Assembly (NCBI GenBank): GCA_014925825.1
Contig: JACGCK010000009.1
Coordinates: forward strand, 248,001 to 312,000
Length of the DNA: 64,000 bases
DNA from: Pholiota molesta
Taxonomy: Eukaryota > Basidiomycota > Agaricomycetes > Agaricales > Strophariaceae
Direction of reading: 5' to 3'
The translations under genes and the position numbers were made by a program. Shown here in pieces: positions 11,428 to 23,612 of this stretch (the stretch's first letter is position 1; each line of letters opens with the position of its first letter). The notes under the pieces are model-generated. The model did no database searches. It was not told the DNA's origin and saw nothing but the letters and a program-made list of their open reading frames with translations.

Positions 11428-11929
11428 ATGGCGCAAGGATATGCAAGGTCGCCACAAACTCGTCGTCGTGCCTTCGCGTCGTCTTTACATTGTCAAGGTC
11501 GCTCACGATGACGTCGGGCACCACGGATTCTTCGCGACGCACGCGCTGATCATAGAACGCTACTGGTGGCCGGTCATGGGCTTCGACATCGCATGGTTCA
11601 TCCGCACTTGCCATATCTGCCAGCTTCATTGGACACAAAATGTCCTCATACCCCCGACCGTCGCTTCGCCCGCTCCCTTGTTCTCAAAAGTATACATCGA
11701 TACCATGTTCCTTCCCGCGTCCGCCGGATACAAGCTCATCATCCAAGCGCGCTGTTCACTTTCCGCTTTTCCAGAGTTCGCCCTCCTGCGTCGCGAGACT
11801 GCTCAGACCGTTGGCGAGTTCCTTTTCAACACCCTTATCTGTCGCTACGGCCTGCTCAGAGAGATCGTCACCGATAACGGTTCCGCCATCGTCGCCGCTA
11901 CAGCCTACATTGCGAAGAGGTACAAGATT
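11428..11929 (+). pseudogene. Gypsy-2 integrase N-terminal and catalytic segment, inverted relative to the rest of pol
   Basis: The plus strand reads WRKDMQGRHKLVVVP, then the zinc-binding HHCC domain (AHDDVGHHGFFATH followed by CHIC). The catalytic core follows, with YIDTMFLP (first Asp) and IVTDNGSAIVAATAYIA (second Asp), ending at KRYKI where element B starts. The next residues, DHIRISGYNSRANGIVE, are at 6642 on the minus strand. All other gypsy-2 coding blocks (RT, RNase H, integrase C-terminus) are on the minus strand, so this segment of about 500 bp between two foldback elements has been flipped. About 60-100 residues expected between RNase H and this domain are also missing. Confidence 0.9.
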
Positions 11930-14900
11930 CAGCCTTGTCCGTTAATATTCTACATGAAATAGTGGAAGTTGCCCAGGAAAGAAAGTGCATCCAGGATGGT
12001 AACTCAGGTGCGCAGCCACCCCACCTAGCTGGGATTGAATATTTTCTGCCCTTTCCTGGTGCTCTCTGCTCATCACCAGTGGCAGTGCTACTGCTCACTG
12101 CTGCTGCCACTGCTGCTCACTGTGCTCAACAGTGTCGAGCAGTGCTCGTCACTGTTGTCAGGGGCATCCCAAAAAGGAAACCATCAAAATTTTTCCAAAA
12201 GCAGAATGACAAATTTGTAAGCTGTTTTTCCCATCATTTCCCACCATCAACTGGCCACATTAGGATGATTGTCCCATTTTGGTACTTTCTGCTCATTGGC
12301 CCATCAAACATGCCATCAAGAGCCAAACACATGACCTGGTACCTAACCACATGACCACACATGACTGCAAATGGGGCAGGGACCCTCCTAGGGGTGGGAA
12401 ATACCTAAAATAGCATTTTCCCAATATTATTAGGAATGCACCTGGGTAGCTGGTGCACCCTATATGGGACCCACTGGGATCATATTATACCGAAAGATGC
12501 GGAATTAAATTCTAAATCCACCTGTGAAAAATTCATATTAATAGCATCATTGGTTCAGGCCCTAGAAGCGAATTACTAATTGGAATAAATAAGCGCACAC
12601 ATTGATGGCTGTTTTCCTCAACAACCGCCCGGTCGTTTTCTATGATTACAATTTTGGTCTGTAGGTATTGAAAGCGCGCTTCGAACGCGTCCTTGATCAT
12701 AATTTTACGTCCGTTTCTCGCTCCGTAAAACGCTCCGGATATATTTACGCTCGCACCGCATTAGCGCCGGCTACGCGTTCACGATTGGCACGCATATTAT
12801 ACCATAAAATAGGTTAATACCAGACCTTTCCAATGGTACCCTACTCGTCTTGATTGGACATTCCTATGAGGCCCTATAAAGGAAACGGTTGTTTTAATAT
12901 AGAATATTAACCGCAAATCGCACCACAATGCGCTTAGGTGGGTTGGATTCTCCTGATTTTACTGGATTTAATGACACGCTGATTATAGCAATCAGAGGCT
13001 GGGAAGGCACTGAACTGGGCATGGGGGATGGCCAGGATATTGCTTTGCTGGCTGGCAGATGCTATTTTTAGCATAGCCGAGCACAGCCTCACCCAATCCG
13101 GGCATGAAATGGTGGCACTCTCCCCCTCCCCCTCATATTGGAAATTCTGTTCCTCCCTCAATTCCTATCCAATTGCTTCGTTCTTTTTTTGAATATTTAA
13201 TATAAATAGGGTACTATATGTCTATACCACTTATGTATTACTATAATGCATGTATCATTTGTTATTTCGATATTTCTATATTTGGGACACTGCATTTGGG
13301 GTTTTCACTGTATTTATGATGGTTATTGGAACATATAAAGCGGTGAGAAGCTAGAGGTAAATACCCACTACCATTCCTGGTAGTTAAAAAGCTGGCTGGA
13401 TACTGCCCTATAGCTCTACACTCATAAAGAGGGGGTTTCTGCACATCCTCCTTCATAAATCCATATCTCAACCAATACTATAGCTATATCCAAGTTTAAG
13501 AATCCATTAGAATAATAAACATGTCCTCTTTAGTTCTGTTACTCAACAATTGTGTTCTCATTGCATTTTATTAGCCATATTACCAGAATGGTTAAATATA
13601 GCAGAAATAGAGGTATTCTGCCTATAAAAATTCACAGAAGCACTCTAAAATTCTGTAAAGCTAGGATATTATAGCTCTCATCAATACCTTCAATTACAGA
13701 TAGGCCCCAAGAAAATGGAGTAAGTGAGTGGAAAGATAGTGTGGAAGTACTAGTCAAAACATCGGACTAGATCAAGAGTATCTATATAACTATGATAAAC
13801 CTCTGTTTAACTCATGTTCTTTTGAATGTTTCCACCATATCTTTCCACTCACTCACTCTAATTTTTTTCGGCCTATCTTGAATTGTAGGTATGGATGAGA
13901 GCTATAATATCCTAGCTCTACAGAATTTTAGAGTGCTTATGTGAATTGCTATAGGCCAAATACCTCTATTTCTGCTATATTTAACCATTCTTGTCATATG
14001 GCCAATGAAATGCATTGAGAAGAGAATTGTTGAGTGGCAGAACGAAAGAAGACATGTCTAATACTCTAATGGATGCTTGAACTTGGTTATAGCTACAGTA
14101 TTGGCTGAGATATGGATTTATCAAAGAGGATATCCAGTAATGTCTCTCTTTATGGGTGTGGAGCTATAGGACAGTATTCAGGTAACTTTTAAGCTACCAG
14201 GAATTGTACTAGGTACTTACCTCTAGCTTTCCACTGCTCTATATGTGCCAATAAGCATCATAAATACACTGAAAACCCCAAATGCAATGTCCAAAATACA
14301 GAGATATCGAAATAACAAATGCTGCATGTATTATAGTGGCGTATAAGTGCTATAGGCGCATAGTACTATATTTATATTGAATATTCAAAAAAAGAACGAA
14401 GCAATTGGATAGGAATTGAGGGAGGAAATGAATTTCCAATATGAGGGGGAGGGGGAGAGTGCCACCAATCCATGCCCGGATTGGGTGAGGCCGTGCTCGG
14501 CAGCGCTAAAAATAGCATCTTCCAGCCAGCAAAGCAATATCCTGGCCATCCCCATGTCCAGTTCAGTGCCTTCCCGGCATCTGATCCCTATAATCAAGGG
14601 GTCATTAAATCCGGTAAATTCAGGAGAATCCAACGCACCTACGCGCGTTCCGGCGCAATTAGCGGTTAATATTCTATTTACAAACAACCATTTCCTTTAT
14701 AGGGCCTCAGAGAGTTGCTCAATCAGCACGAGTAGGGTACCGTTAGAAAGGTGTTTTATTAACCTATTTTATGATATAATATGCGCGCGAATTATGGAAC
14801 CGTAGCCGGCGCTAATGCGGTGCGAGCGCAAATATATCCGGAGCGTTTTACGGAGCGAGGAACTGACGAAAAATTATGTTCAAGAACGCGTTAGAAGCGC

Positions 14901-15632
14901 GCGTTTGATACCTATAGAAAGCTGCTTTTATTATGGAAAACGACCCAGCGGTTGCGGAGGAAAGCAGCCATCAATGTGTGCGCTTATTTCTCCCAAATAG
15001 TAATTCGCTTCTAGGGCCTGAACCAATAAAGCTATCCATATGATTTTTTCACAGGTGGATTTAGAATTTAATTCCGCATCTTTCGGTATAATATGGTCCC
15101 AGTGGGTCCTATATAGGGTGCACCAGCTCCCCAGGTGCATTTCCAATAATATTGGGAAAATGCTATTTTAGGCATTTCCCACCCCTAGGAGGGTCCCTGC
15201 CTCATTTGCAGTCATGTGTGGTCATGTGGTTAGGTAGCAGGTCATGTGTTTGGCCCTTGATGGCATATTTGATGGGCCAATGAGCAGAAAGTACCAAAAT
15301 GGGCCAAATCTAATCATAGATAAGCAAGTGCTGACAAATGATGCAGAAAAAAAGCGAATCTAATCAGGTTTTCTTCTTTTGGAAAAAATTGATTGCTTCC
15401 TTTTTGGGACGACCCTGACAATGGTGTCGAGCACTGTTCAACACCATTGAGCACAGTGAGCAGCAGTGAACACATGGTGAGCAGCAATATTGGCACTGGT
15501 GACCACTGGCTTAGGGCAGAGATATTCAAAGTCAGTTAGGTGGGGTGGCTGCGCACCTGAGTTACCATCCTGGATGCACTTTCTTTCCTGGGCAACTTGC
15601 CATGTCCCATGCATGATATCAACAGACACTGG
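11930..15632. mobile_element. Palindromic (foldback) element B, 3.7 kb
   Basis: This is an inverted repeat centred near 13785: 12934-13161 mirrors 14416-14643, and GTTGCCCAGGAAAGAAAGTG near the left end mirrors the right end. Arm identity is lower than in A (about 80-90%), so B is older or less homogenised. The ends are CAGCCTTGTCCGTTAATATTC on the left and GATATCAACAGACACTGG on the right. It shares the terminal motif and one copy of the arm unit (GGTCCGTTT../TTACGTCCGTTTCTCGCTCC, CGCTCCGGATATATTTACG) with A and C, but the outer 600 bp differ, so it is a related subfamily. There is no transposase frame. It separates the flipped integrase segment from RNase H. Confidence 0.8.
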
Positions 15633-16325
15633 TGCCTCGTCGGCGGTGGCGGTCGGATCAGGTGCATCGTCGATGAAGGCTTCGGAGACGTGGATAAGGG
15701 ATGGTGCGGCGGCGACAAGTGCAGGAGTCGAAGGGTTGATGGTGTGCATGAAGCAGTGCATCCTGTCGATCCAGTCTTCGCGGTCATTAGTGTTGTCGAC
15801 CTGAGCCGGGTCGTCGGGTTGGGGGTGTCGTCGCGACAAGCCGTCGGGTCCATGGAAAGCGCCTGGAACGTGGACAAGATCGAAATGGAAGGTAAGAATG
15901 GCAAGTATCCAACGATTCATGCTGGCGGAGGGGTTGATGTCTGGGTGGGCGAGCATGCCCTTGATTGAGGAGGCATCGACTTCGACGATGAGGTTGCGAA
16001 TGCCGATGAGATGAGCCTTGAGGTCGTAGAGCGCTCGGTATAAGCCGTATAGCTCGAGTTTTGGTTGCGAGAAACGCATTTCACGGTCATTGAGCGTGAT
16101 CGAGCCGAAGCGGGCGAAGTGGCGTATTTTTGGGTCCTCGACATCGCACTGGGCAAGTATATAGCCGATCGTGATGTAAGAAGTGTCGACAGACAGTATA
16201 ACTGGTGCGCCGTTGTCATAGTCAATGGGTTTTAGAGCCGGCGATGTGAGGAGTGCTGATTTGAGGTCCTGTTGGGTGGCGAGCTGTTGTGGGCCGAATT
16301 CGAATGGCGCGTCTTTGCGCATGAG
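15633..16325 (-). CDS. Gypsy-2 RNase H and connection domain
   Basis: The minus strand from 16325 reads KDAPFEFGPQQLATQQDLKS, the RNase H start PVILSVDTSYITIGYIL, RQPKLELYG-type core SQPKLELYGLYRALYDLK, and the conserved end FHGPDGLSRRHPQ. The frame is open to element B at DEAPV. It is continuous with the RT block: removing the hAT MITE and one copy of its 8-bp duplication joins HLVKLMR to KDAPFE without a frame change. This intact coding fits the very similar LTRs and a young host element. Confidence 0.88.
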
Positions 16326-17059
16326 TAAGGCTGAGCGCGAGTGCACTCGCGAGTTACTCGGACTCGGACTCGCAAGTATTTTGGACCCAAAAATCAATAC
16401 TCGCACTCGCACAAGTATTTGCATGTGAGTACTCGCGACTCACGAGTCAAGTACTTGCATACTCACAAGTACTTGTGAGTCTTAGGGTTTTATGGTTAGG
16501 GTTTCACAATACACAAGTATTTACAAGTACTTGTAAGTATACTTACAAGTACTCATAATTATTTACATTTTCCCATTTAGAGAGACTAAGAATGTCAGTA
16601 AATAAGAAATCATTGATTTAGTTATAACTTCATCAGATCTTGTTCAATTAATAAGATGCAAAATGTGTTTTGTAGATATGTATGTCACCTAATTATGCGC
16701 AAGTTTGTGAGAGGTACTAATGCATAATGGTTGAAATATGGGCAAAAGCATTTTTAAGCGCTCAAAATAATGAGCTGATACTAAACTATAAATATCTCCG
16801 TCATTTTCCATGCTAAAAATATAATTTTGGTATTGCTCAAGAGGTTTTTTAGTGCCCTACAATGCTAAAAAAAATTCATTAAATATCTACAGGGACACAA
16901 GTACTTGCCACAAGTACTTGTATCTCTCAAATTTGAAACTCAGACTCGCAGATACTTGCAGCCACAAGTAACTCAGACTCGCGAGTATGATACTCATGAG
17001 TATTCCCACGAGTTTACTTGCGAGTACTCATGAGTGACTCGCACTCGCGATCAGCCTTA
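16326..17059. mobile_element. hAT-type MITE, 734 bp, with perfect 8-bp target duplication
   Basis: The flanks are the identical octamer CGCATGAG at 16318-16325 and 17060-17067. The ends are inverted repeats TAAGGCTGAGCGCGAGTGC and its mirror GCACTCGCGATCAGCCTTA, with one mismatch in 19. An 8-bp duplication plus a terminus fitting YARNG (TAAGG) are the hallmarks of the hAT superfamily. The interior is non-coding and rich in CGAGTACT/ACTCGCGAGT and AAGTACTTG steps near both ends, probable subterminal transposase sites, with an AT-rich middle (16560-16880). It sits inside the gypsy-2 pol reading frame. Confidence 0.93.
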
Positions 17060-17758
17060 CGCATGAGTTTAACGAGGTGGTGCGCGCGATGGGCAAAGTT
17101 CTTGATGAAGATGCGCGCAACGCCGATGGTTCCGAGGAATGAACATACATCGGAGAGGTCGGTGCAGGGGCCCCAGTTGGCGACGAGCTCGAGGTTCGTT
17201 GGGTCCGGCAAGCGCCCTTCGGGGGTGCAGCGGTGGCCGAGTACGGTGATTTCAGGCGCGCAGAGAGTTGACTTGAAGCCGGAGAAGGTCCCGCCGCAAT
17301 ATTTCATGCGCTGGACGACGCGATTGAGATTCTGGAAGTGCTCCCAGACGAAGTGACGGATGCCGGGGTTCTCTGGTATTCGTTCACAATCGCCGTCGGG
17401 TAAGGGGTAGCGGGTCGCGGGGCCTTTAACAGGCACGTCGTCAATATAGGGGATGGTGACATGGGGAATTTCGGGTCGGAGGATGAAGGTAACATCGTCG
17501 TGGAAGATAGGGACCGAATTTGTCCAGCCCATAGGGAGCGTAGTGAGTCGGAGGGCACCGAAGGGGGTTTGGAAGGTAGTAAGGTCGCGCGAGGTTTCAG
17601 AGATTGCGCGTTCATCGTAGCCGACAAACAGATCCATCATCGCACCGCATGCGCGACCAGCGAACTGTTCTGCGAGCGAGTCTGTGAACGGAGGGACACC
17701 TGAGTGGGCGATCGTTACTGCGTTGAGTGGTTCGAGCGACTGAACAATCCTAAGCTTT
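17060..17758 (-). CDS. Gypsy-2 reverse transcriptase (5'-truncated by element C)
   Basis: The minus strand from 17758 reads KLRIVQSLEPLNAVTI, then SLAEQFAGRACGAMMDLFVG, LTTFQTPFGALRLTTLPMGW, and the catalytic box TIPYIDDVPVKGP. It continues with CGGTFSGFKSTLCAPEITVL and FLGTIGVARIFIKNFAHRAHHLVKLMR. These are the central and thumb regions of a Ty3/gypsy reverse transcriptase with no stop codon. The N-terminal fingers, protease and gag are absent: right of element C only about 240 bp of non-coding leader precede the LTR. The element is therefore internally deleted and non-autonomous. Confidence 0.92.
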
Positions 17759-20700
17759 CAGCCTTGTCTGTTAAATTTCTACATGAAATCAGGTTAGTTA
17801 GCGATATAAAAATAGTGCATCCAGCTTCCTAACTGACGGGCACAGCCACTCCACCAAGCTGAGTTTGAAGACATTCCACTTTTGGCAGGTGGTCTATGCT
17901 GGTCACTGGGGGCGGTGATGGTGATCACTGGAGGCTGTGCACTTGCTCACCATGCTCAACAGTGCCCAGCACTGCTCGTCGCTGTTGTCAGGGTCATCCC
18001 AAAGTGGAAATACCAAAAATAACATTTTTCCACTATTGGTGGGATTGCAGCTGGGCAGCTGGTCCGCTCTGTTTGGGGCCCTTTAGGACCATTTTAGATC
18101 GATAGATGCGGATTTTGATTCTGAATACAACCGTGAAATTTTCATATTAATAGCTGCAATGGTTGACGCGCTAGACGCGAATTACTGATGGCGTAAAATT
18201 AGCGCCCACAAAGAATATTGCTTTCCTCCGCAACCGCCCGGTCGTTTTGCATGATCTTAGGTGGTATCTAGAGGTATTAACCGTGCGCTTCGAACGCGTC
18301 CATGATCGTAATTTTACGTCCCTTCCTCGCTCCGTAAAACGCTCCGGATATATTTACGCTCGCACCGCTTTACCGCCAGCTACGCTTTGAATATCCGCGC
18401 GCATATTATATTGTAAAATAGGTTAATATCACACCTTTCCAACGGTACCCTACTCGTTTGTATTGGAACATTCTACGCGGCGTTATTCACGAAATGGTTG
18501 TTTATTTATAGCAGGGGAACCACAAATCGCCTCAGCGAGCGCTTAGGTGCGTTGCCATCTGCTGAATTTATTGGATTTAATGACACATCGACTTTGGGGA
18601 TCAGACGCCGGGAAGGTACTGAACCAGATGCTGGGCTGGCATGGATATTGGCTGGCTGGCAGGCATGATTCTATATTTAGTATTCGGGCCGAGCACGTGT
18701 CTGTTGGCTGCATGCCCCGTATATGCACCTGGGTTGGCCCGCTCAATATTGGGCGCTTAGACGCCATAATATACAGAAAGGTTCGGAATTTTACACTGAT
18801 TTTGAATCTAAAAATTTTATATCAATAGCTGCATTCGTTAGGGCGCTAGAAGCGAATTACTGATGGCGCTTAAAATGCGCCCACAAAAGATGGCTTGTTT
18901 CTCATGAACCGGCGCTCCGTTTTGCATAATCTAAATTGGAGTGTATAGATATTAAGAAGATCTTTCGAACGCGCTACTGATCATAATTTTCCGTTCCTTC
19001 CCTGGCACAGAATACGGCCCGCACTATTCTGCACTCCAGCATTAATAGCATGGGCTAGGCATGCTGGCACAAAAAACGGCCCGTACTATTTTGCACTCCA
19101 GAATTAATAGCATGGGCTAGGCATTGAATATAAATACGCTACGTTCCCATAAAATAGCTGAATACGAGGTCTTTCGAACGCGTGTATATGCACTTTTATT
19201 GAATAATGTCCCATAGCTCCAGAAAGGAATTGATTGTGCAGTAAATAATGTGGGTACCGCATACCGCGCCGGCGCGAACTTAGGCGCGTTGGAATCGCCT
19301 GATTTTACTGGATTTAATGACGCCTTCATTATGGCATTTGGAGGCCAGCAAGGTAGTGAACCAGACATGGGGCAGGTATGGATATTGCCTTGCTGGCCGG
19401 AATCATACTATTTTTAGGCCTGCCGTGCTCGGCATCGCCCAATTTGGGTGTAGAATAGTGGCACCCTCCCCCTCCCCCCAATATTGAAAATTCGATTCCT
19501 CCCTCAATTCCTGTTCAATCCTTCTGTTCTTTTTTGTATTATTTTATATAAATACGGTAATATACGCCTATGCCATTGATACATTACTATAGTCCATGCA
19601 GCAGGTGTTATCTCAATATCGCTCTATTTTCAATATTACATTGGGGCTTTTCACTGCATTTGGGATGCTTATTAGCATATATAAAGCGGTGAGTAGTTAG
19701 AGGCACATGTTTCGCACATTTCCTGGTAGTTTAGCACCAATATAAATGCTGACCTACAGGGTTACACACATAAAAGATGATTTGGGGTACTTTCTCCTTG
19801 ATATACTCATATCTCAGCCAATATTGTCACTACAGACAGACCCAAGCGTGCGTTAAAACGGAGACAAAGCATGTTAAATATTGACCCATACAGTACTCTG
19901 ACACACACCAATTACTCCAGTGATCACACCAGAATGATTAAATACAATAAAACCTGAACAATGTTGCCCTGTGAATGTAGTTATGTGTCTAAAATTACAC
20001 GACTTTCGAGGAGTACTCCATAGTATAGCTAGAGTTACCTTGCCAAAATTCAAAAGACCAGTACAAGAGTTGCGACCTCTAGATACTAAAAGATCGCAAA
20101 ATTCTTCGATTTCTTGAAAATGTCAGTAGATTCATGCATATCTATATACTGTTACTACTCCAAATATAGTGTAATATGCTTATTATGGCTACTAGACACC
20201 AATATCACTTAATATAGGCATTTATAAAAAAAGTTATCCATGAGAGCATATTCTAGACCACTTGGAGTGTTTAGATCATAGGGATATCTATGAATCAAGT
20301 CATACATAAAAAATGTGTGGGTAGGTCGCAACATATTTGGCTCTGTAGGGTGCAGTTCCTACTCTCCTTGTCTACCTTTTGGATATGTTGGGTGGTCCAT
20401 ATTGTAATATACTCACACCGTATACCACAATATTCTGAGCATAACTGAATGTGCCAGATGTATATTTCATGTTTTGTGCGAGATTTAATCATTCTGCTGA
20501 TATAATGGATAGAATGCATTTAGAGAACAATCGTCGATTAATAGAGTTAGAAGCAGCATAATTAAGATGTAAATGAGTCTTTAAACATGCTTGTAGCTAC
20601 AGTATTGGGTGAGATATGAGTACATCAAGCAGAAGGTACCCCAATCTTTCCTTTATAGGTGTAAACCTATAGGAAGGCATTTATATTGGTGCTAAGCTAC

Positions 20701-22605
20701 CAGAAAATGTGTTAAATATGTACCTCTACCTATTCACCGCTTTATATATGCCAATAAGCATCCCAAATGCAGTGAAAAGCCCCAATGTAATACTGAAAAA
20801 AGAGCGATATTAAGATAAGACATGCTGCATGCACTACAATAATGTATCAATGGCGTAGGCATATAGTACCGTATTTATATAAAATAATACAAAAAAGAAC
20901 AAAAGGATTGGATAAGAATTGAGGGAGGAATCGAATTTTTAATATGGGGGGGAGGGGGAGGGTGCCACTATTCTACGCCCGAATTGGGTGATGCCGCGCA
21001 CGGCAGGCCTAAAAATAGTACCATTCCGGCCAGCAAGGCAATATCCATACCCGCCCCATGTCTGGTTCATCACCTTCCCGGCCTCCGAATTCCATAACGA
21101 AGGCGTCATTAGATCCAGTAAATTCAGGCGATTCCAACGCGCCTAAGTACGCGCTAGCGCGATATGCGGTTCCCACATTATTTAAGGAACGATCAATTTC
21201 TTTCTGGAGCTATGGGATGTTATTCAATAAAAGTGCATATACACGCGTTCGAAAGACCTCGTATTCAGCTATTTTATGGGAACGTAGCGTATTTATATTC
21301 AATGCCTAGCCCATGCTATTAATTCTGGAGTGCAAAATAGTACGGGCCGTTTTTTGTGCCAGGGAAGGAACGGAAAATTATGATCAGTAGCGCGTTCGAA
21401 AGATCTTCTTAATATCTATACACTCCAATTTAGATTATGCAAAACGAAACACTGGTTCATGAGAAACAAGCCATCTTTTGTGGGCGCATTTTAAGCGCCA
21501 TCAGTAATTCGCTTCTAGCGCCCTGACAAATGTATCTATTGGTATAAAAATTTTAGATTCGGAATCAGTGTAAAATTCTGAACCTTTCTGTGTATTATGG
21601 CGCCTAAACGCCCAATATTGAGCGAGCCAACCCAGGTGCATATACCGGGCATGCAGCCAACAGACACGTGCTCGGCCCGAATACTAAATATAGAATCATG
21701 CCTGCCAGCCAGCCAATATCCATGCCAGCCCAGCATCTGGTTCAGTACCTTCCCGGCGTCTGATCTCCAAAGTCGATGTGTCATTAAATCCAATATATTC
21801 AGCAGATGGTAACGCACCTAAGCGCTCCCTGAGGCGATTTGTGGTTCCCCTGCTATAAATAAACAACCATTTCGTGAATAACGCCGCGTAGAATGTTTCG
21901 ATTGAAACGAGTAAAATACCGTTGGAAAGGTGTGATATTAACCTATTTTATGATATAATATGCGCGCGGATATTCAATGCGTAGCTGGCGCTAAAGCGGT
22001 GCGAGCGTAAATATATCCGGAGCGTTTTACGGAGCGAGGAACGGACGTAAAATTACGATCATGGACGCGTTCGAAGCGCACGTTTAATACCTCTAGATAC
22101 CACCTAAAATCATGCAAAACGAGCCCGCGGTTGCGGAGGAAAACAATATTCTTTGTGGGCGCTAATTTTACGCCATCAGTAATTTGCATCTAGCGCGGCA
22201 ACCGCTGCAGCTATTAATATGAAAATTTTACGGTTGTATTCAGAATCAAAATCCGCATCTATCGATATAAAATGGTCCCAAAGGGCCCCAAACAGAGCGG
22301 ACCAGCTGCCCAGCTGCAATCCCACCAATAGTGGAAAAATGTTATTTTTGGTATTTCCACTTTGGGATGACCCTGACAACAGCGACGAGGAGTGCTGGGC
22401 ACTGTTGAGCATGGTGAGCAAGTGCACAGCCTCCAGTGATCACCATCACCGCCCCCAGTGACCAGCATAGACCACCTGCCAAAACTGGAATGTCTTCAAA
22501 CTCAGCTTGGTGGAGTGGCTGTGCTCGTCAGTTAGGAAGCTGGATGCACTATTTTTATATTGCTAACTAACCTGATTTCATGTAGAAATTTAACAGACAA
22601 GGCTG
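17759..22605. mobile_element. Giant palindromic (foldback) element C, 4.8 kb
   Basis: This is an inverted repeat centred at about 20182-20213 (17896-18105 mirrors 22259-22468; 18547 mirrors 21817) with mirrored termini CAGCCTTGTCTGTTAAATTTC. The arms are highly similar to those of element A throughout, so A and C are one subfamily. The left arm carries a 62-bp tandem duplication at about 19004-19127 (GCACTCCAG/TTAATAGCATGGGCTAGGCAT twice) that shifts its symmetry axis by 31 bp. The central loop is inverted relative to the loop of A, as expected from flip-flop recombination between arms. The flanks (..AAGCTTT and GATTGGGG) are not a target duplication, so one side has been rearranged since insertion. 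No transposase frame is present. Confidence 0.85.
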
Positions 22606-22846
22606 GATTGGGGAAGGGATGAAGTGAGGCGACGACGACTGAGAAACTTTAAGGACTGAACCCCTCGCGGTGGGCTCCAGAAATGATGCGCCTAGCGTCG
22701 TATATAGTGTGCAAAGTGAATGACAAACAAACACCTATCAATGACACGACGTGAGTGGCAAGTAGCGCGAGATTGGGTTCGTGATATCCTTCTCAGTCAA
22801 GGTCTGTCCGGGAGACGCGGTCGGAAGGGCCGCGACGGCAACTTGA
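22606..22846. other. Probable gypsy-2 leader remnant
   Basis: These 241 bp lie between foldback element C and the inner edge of the right LTR. No reading frame, promoter or primer-binding site could be recognised with confidence. The minus-strand sequence just inside the LTR is TCAAGTTGCCGTCGCGG, which lacks the usual TGG start of a primer site. Confidence 0.4.
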
Positions 22847-23612
22847 AGTCTCTTGGGTATCTGCGACGGTCGTGCGGACGCGGTGCGACGAGGTGACTGT
22901 GAGAATGTGACGAGTGCGGATAACTGGCAATGCTGCGCGACGAGATGAATTTAGAACGAAGTACACGCGACGCGACGAGACGAACGAGGTTGGAGACGCA
23001 GTTATGAGGGTACATGCAGTCGGGCGCAAGGTTTTACGAGATACAACTGAATTCTGTAATCCGGGAGGGGAAGCAAAACTGTGTTTTTTATGGAAGTTAC
23101 AGGATTTAAGTAGTAAACACGCGATCAAAACATATGAAATAATACGGAGCTAGAACTGAGGAACTGATGATAGAAAAGCGCGAAGCGAGAGCGGCGATGC
23201 ATGCCGATGAAAGGAGGTGAAATAAAATACCAGGAACGGAAGGCGTAGAGGGGACGGCGCACAAGGGCGCGAGCGCGGACGGACTAAAAATAGAAACAGA
23301 CACTATAGGCCCACATGCTGAGTCGGGAAAGGGTGCCGGCGATCCGAATGGAGCAGATCGTGTTGAGATCTGCGCGCGATAGCTGTTAGAGGTCGGTCAG
23401 CCGACGCTGGCTGTCGAGCGACGAGAGTTGTCCGAGTGATTGACAGTGCACGTGTACGGGCGACCTGGCGAGGGCGTAGGCGTGTTCACGTGATATGGCC
23501 GCGACCTTGGATAACAAGTGTATGTGTATGCGTCCGAGGAGTACAGTGAGCGCGGTGCATGCGCGTCCGATTTGGGCGGTTTTCAGGGGGTACAGGGATG
23601 CGGGGCGCATCA
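22847..23612 (-). repeat. 5' LTR of gypsy-2 (right copy, 766 bp)
   Basis: This is the same sequence as 2355-3121 with four differences. On the minus strand it runs TGATGCGCC..AGAGACT. Its outer side abuts an unrelated retroelement tail (23613 onward) and its inner side the leader remnant. The flanks of the pair do not match, which points to recombination between two element copies rather than a simple insertion. Confidence 0.75.

Noticed and set aside
22847..23612. Solo LTR
   Set aside because: No target duplication flanks it, and a nearly identical partner with polypurine tract bounds gypsy-2, so it is better read as one of a pair.
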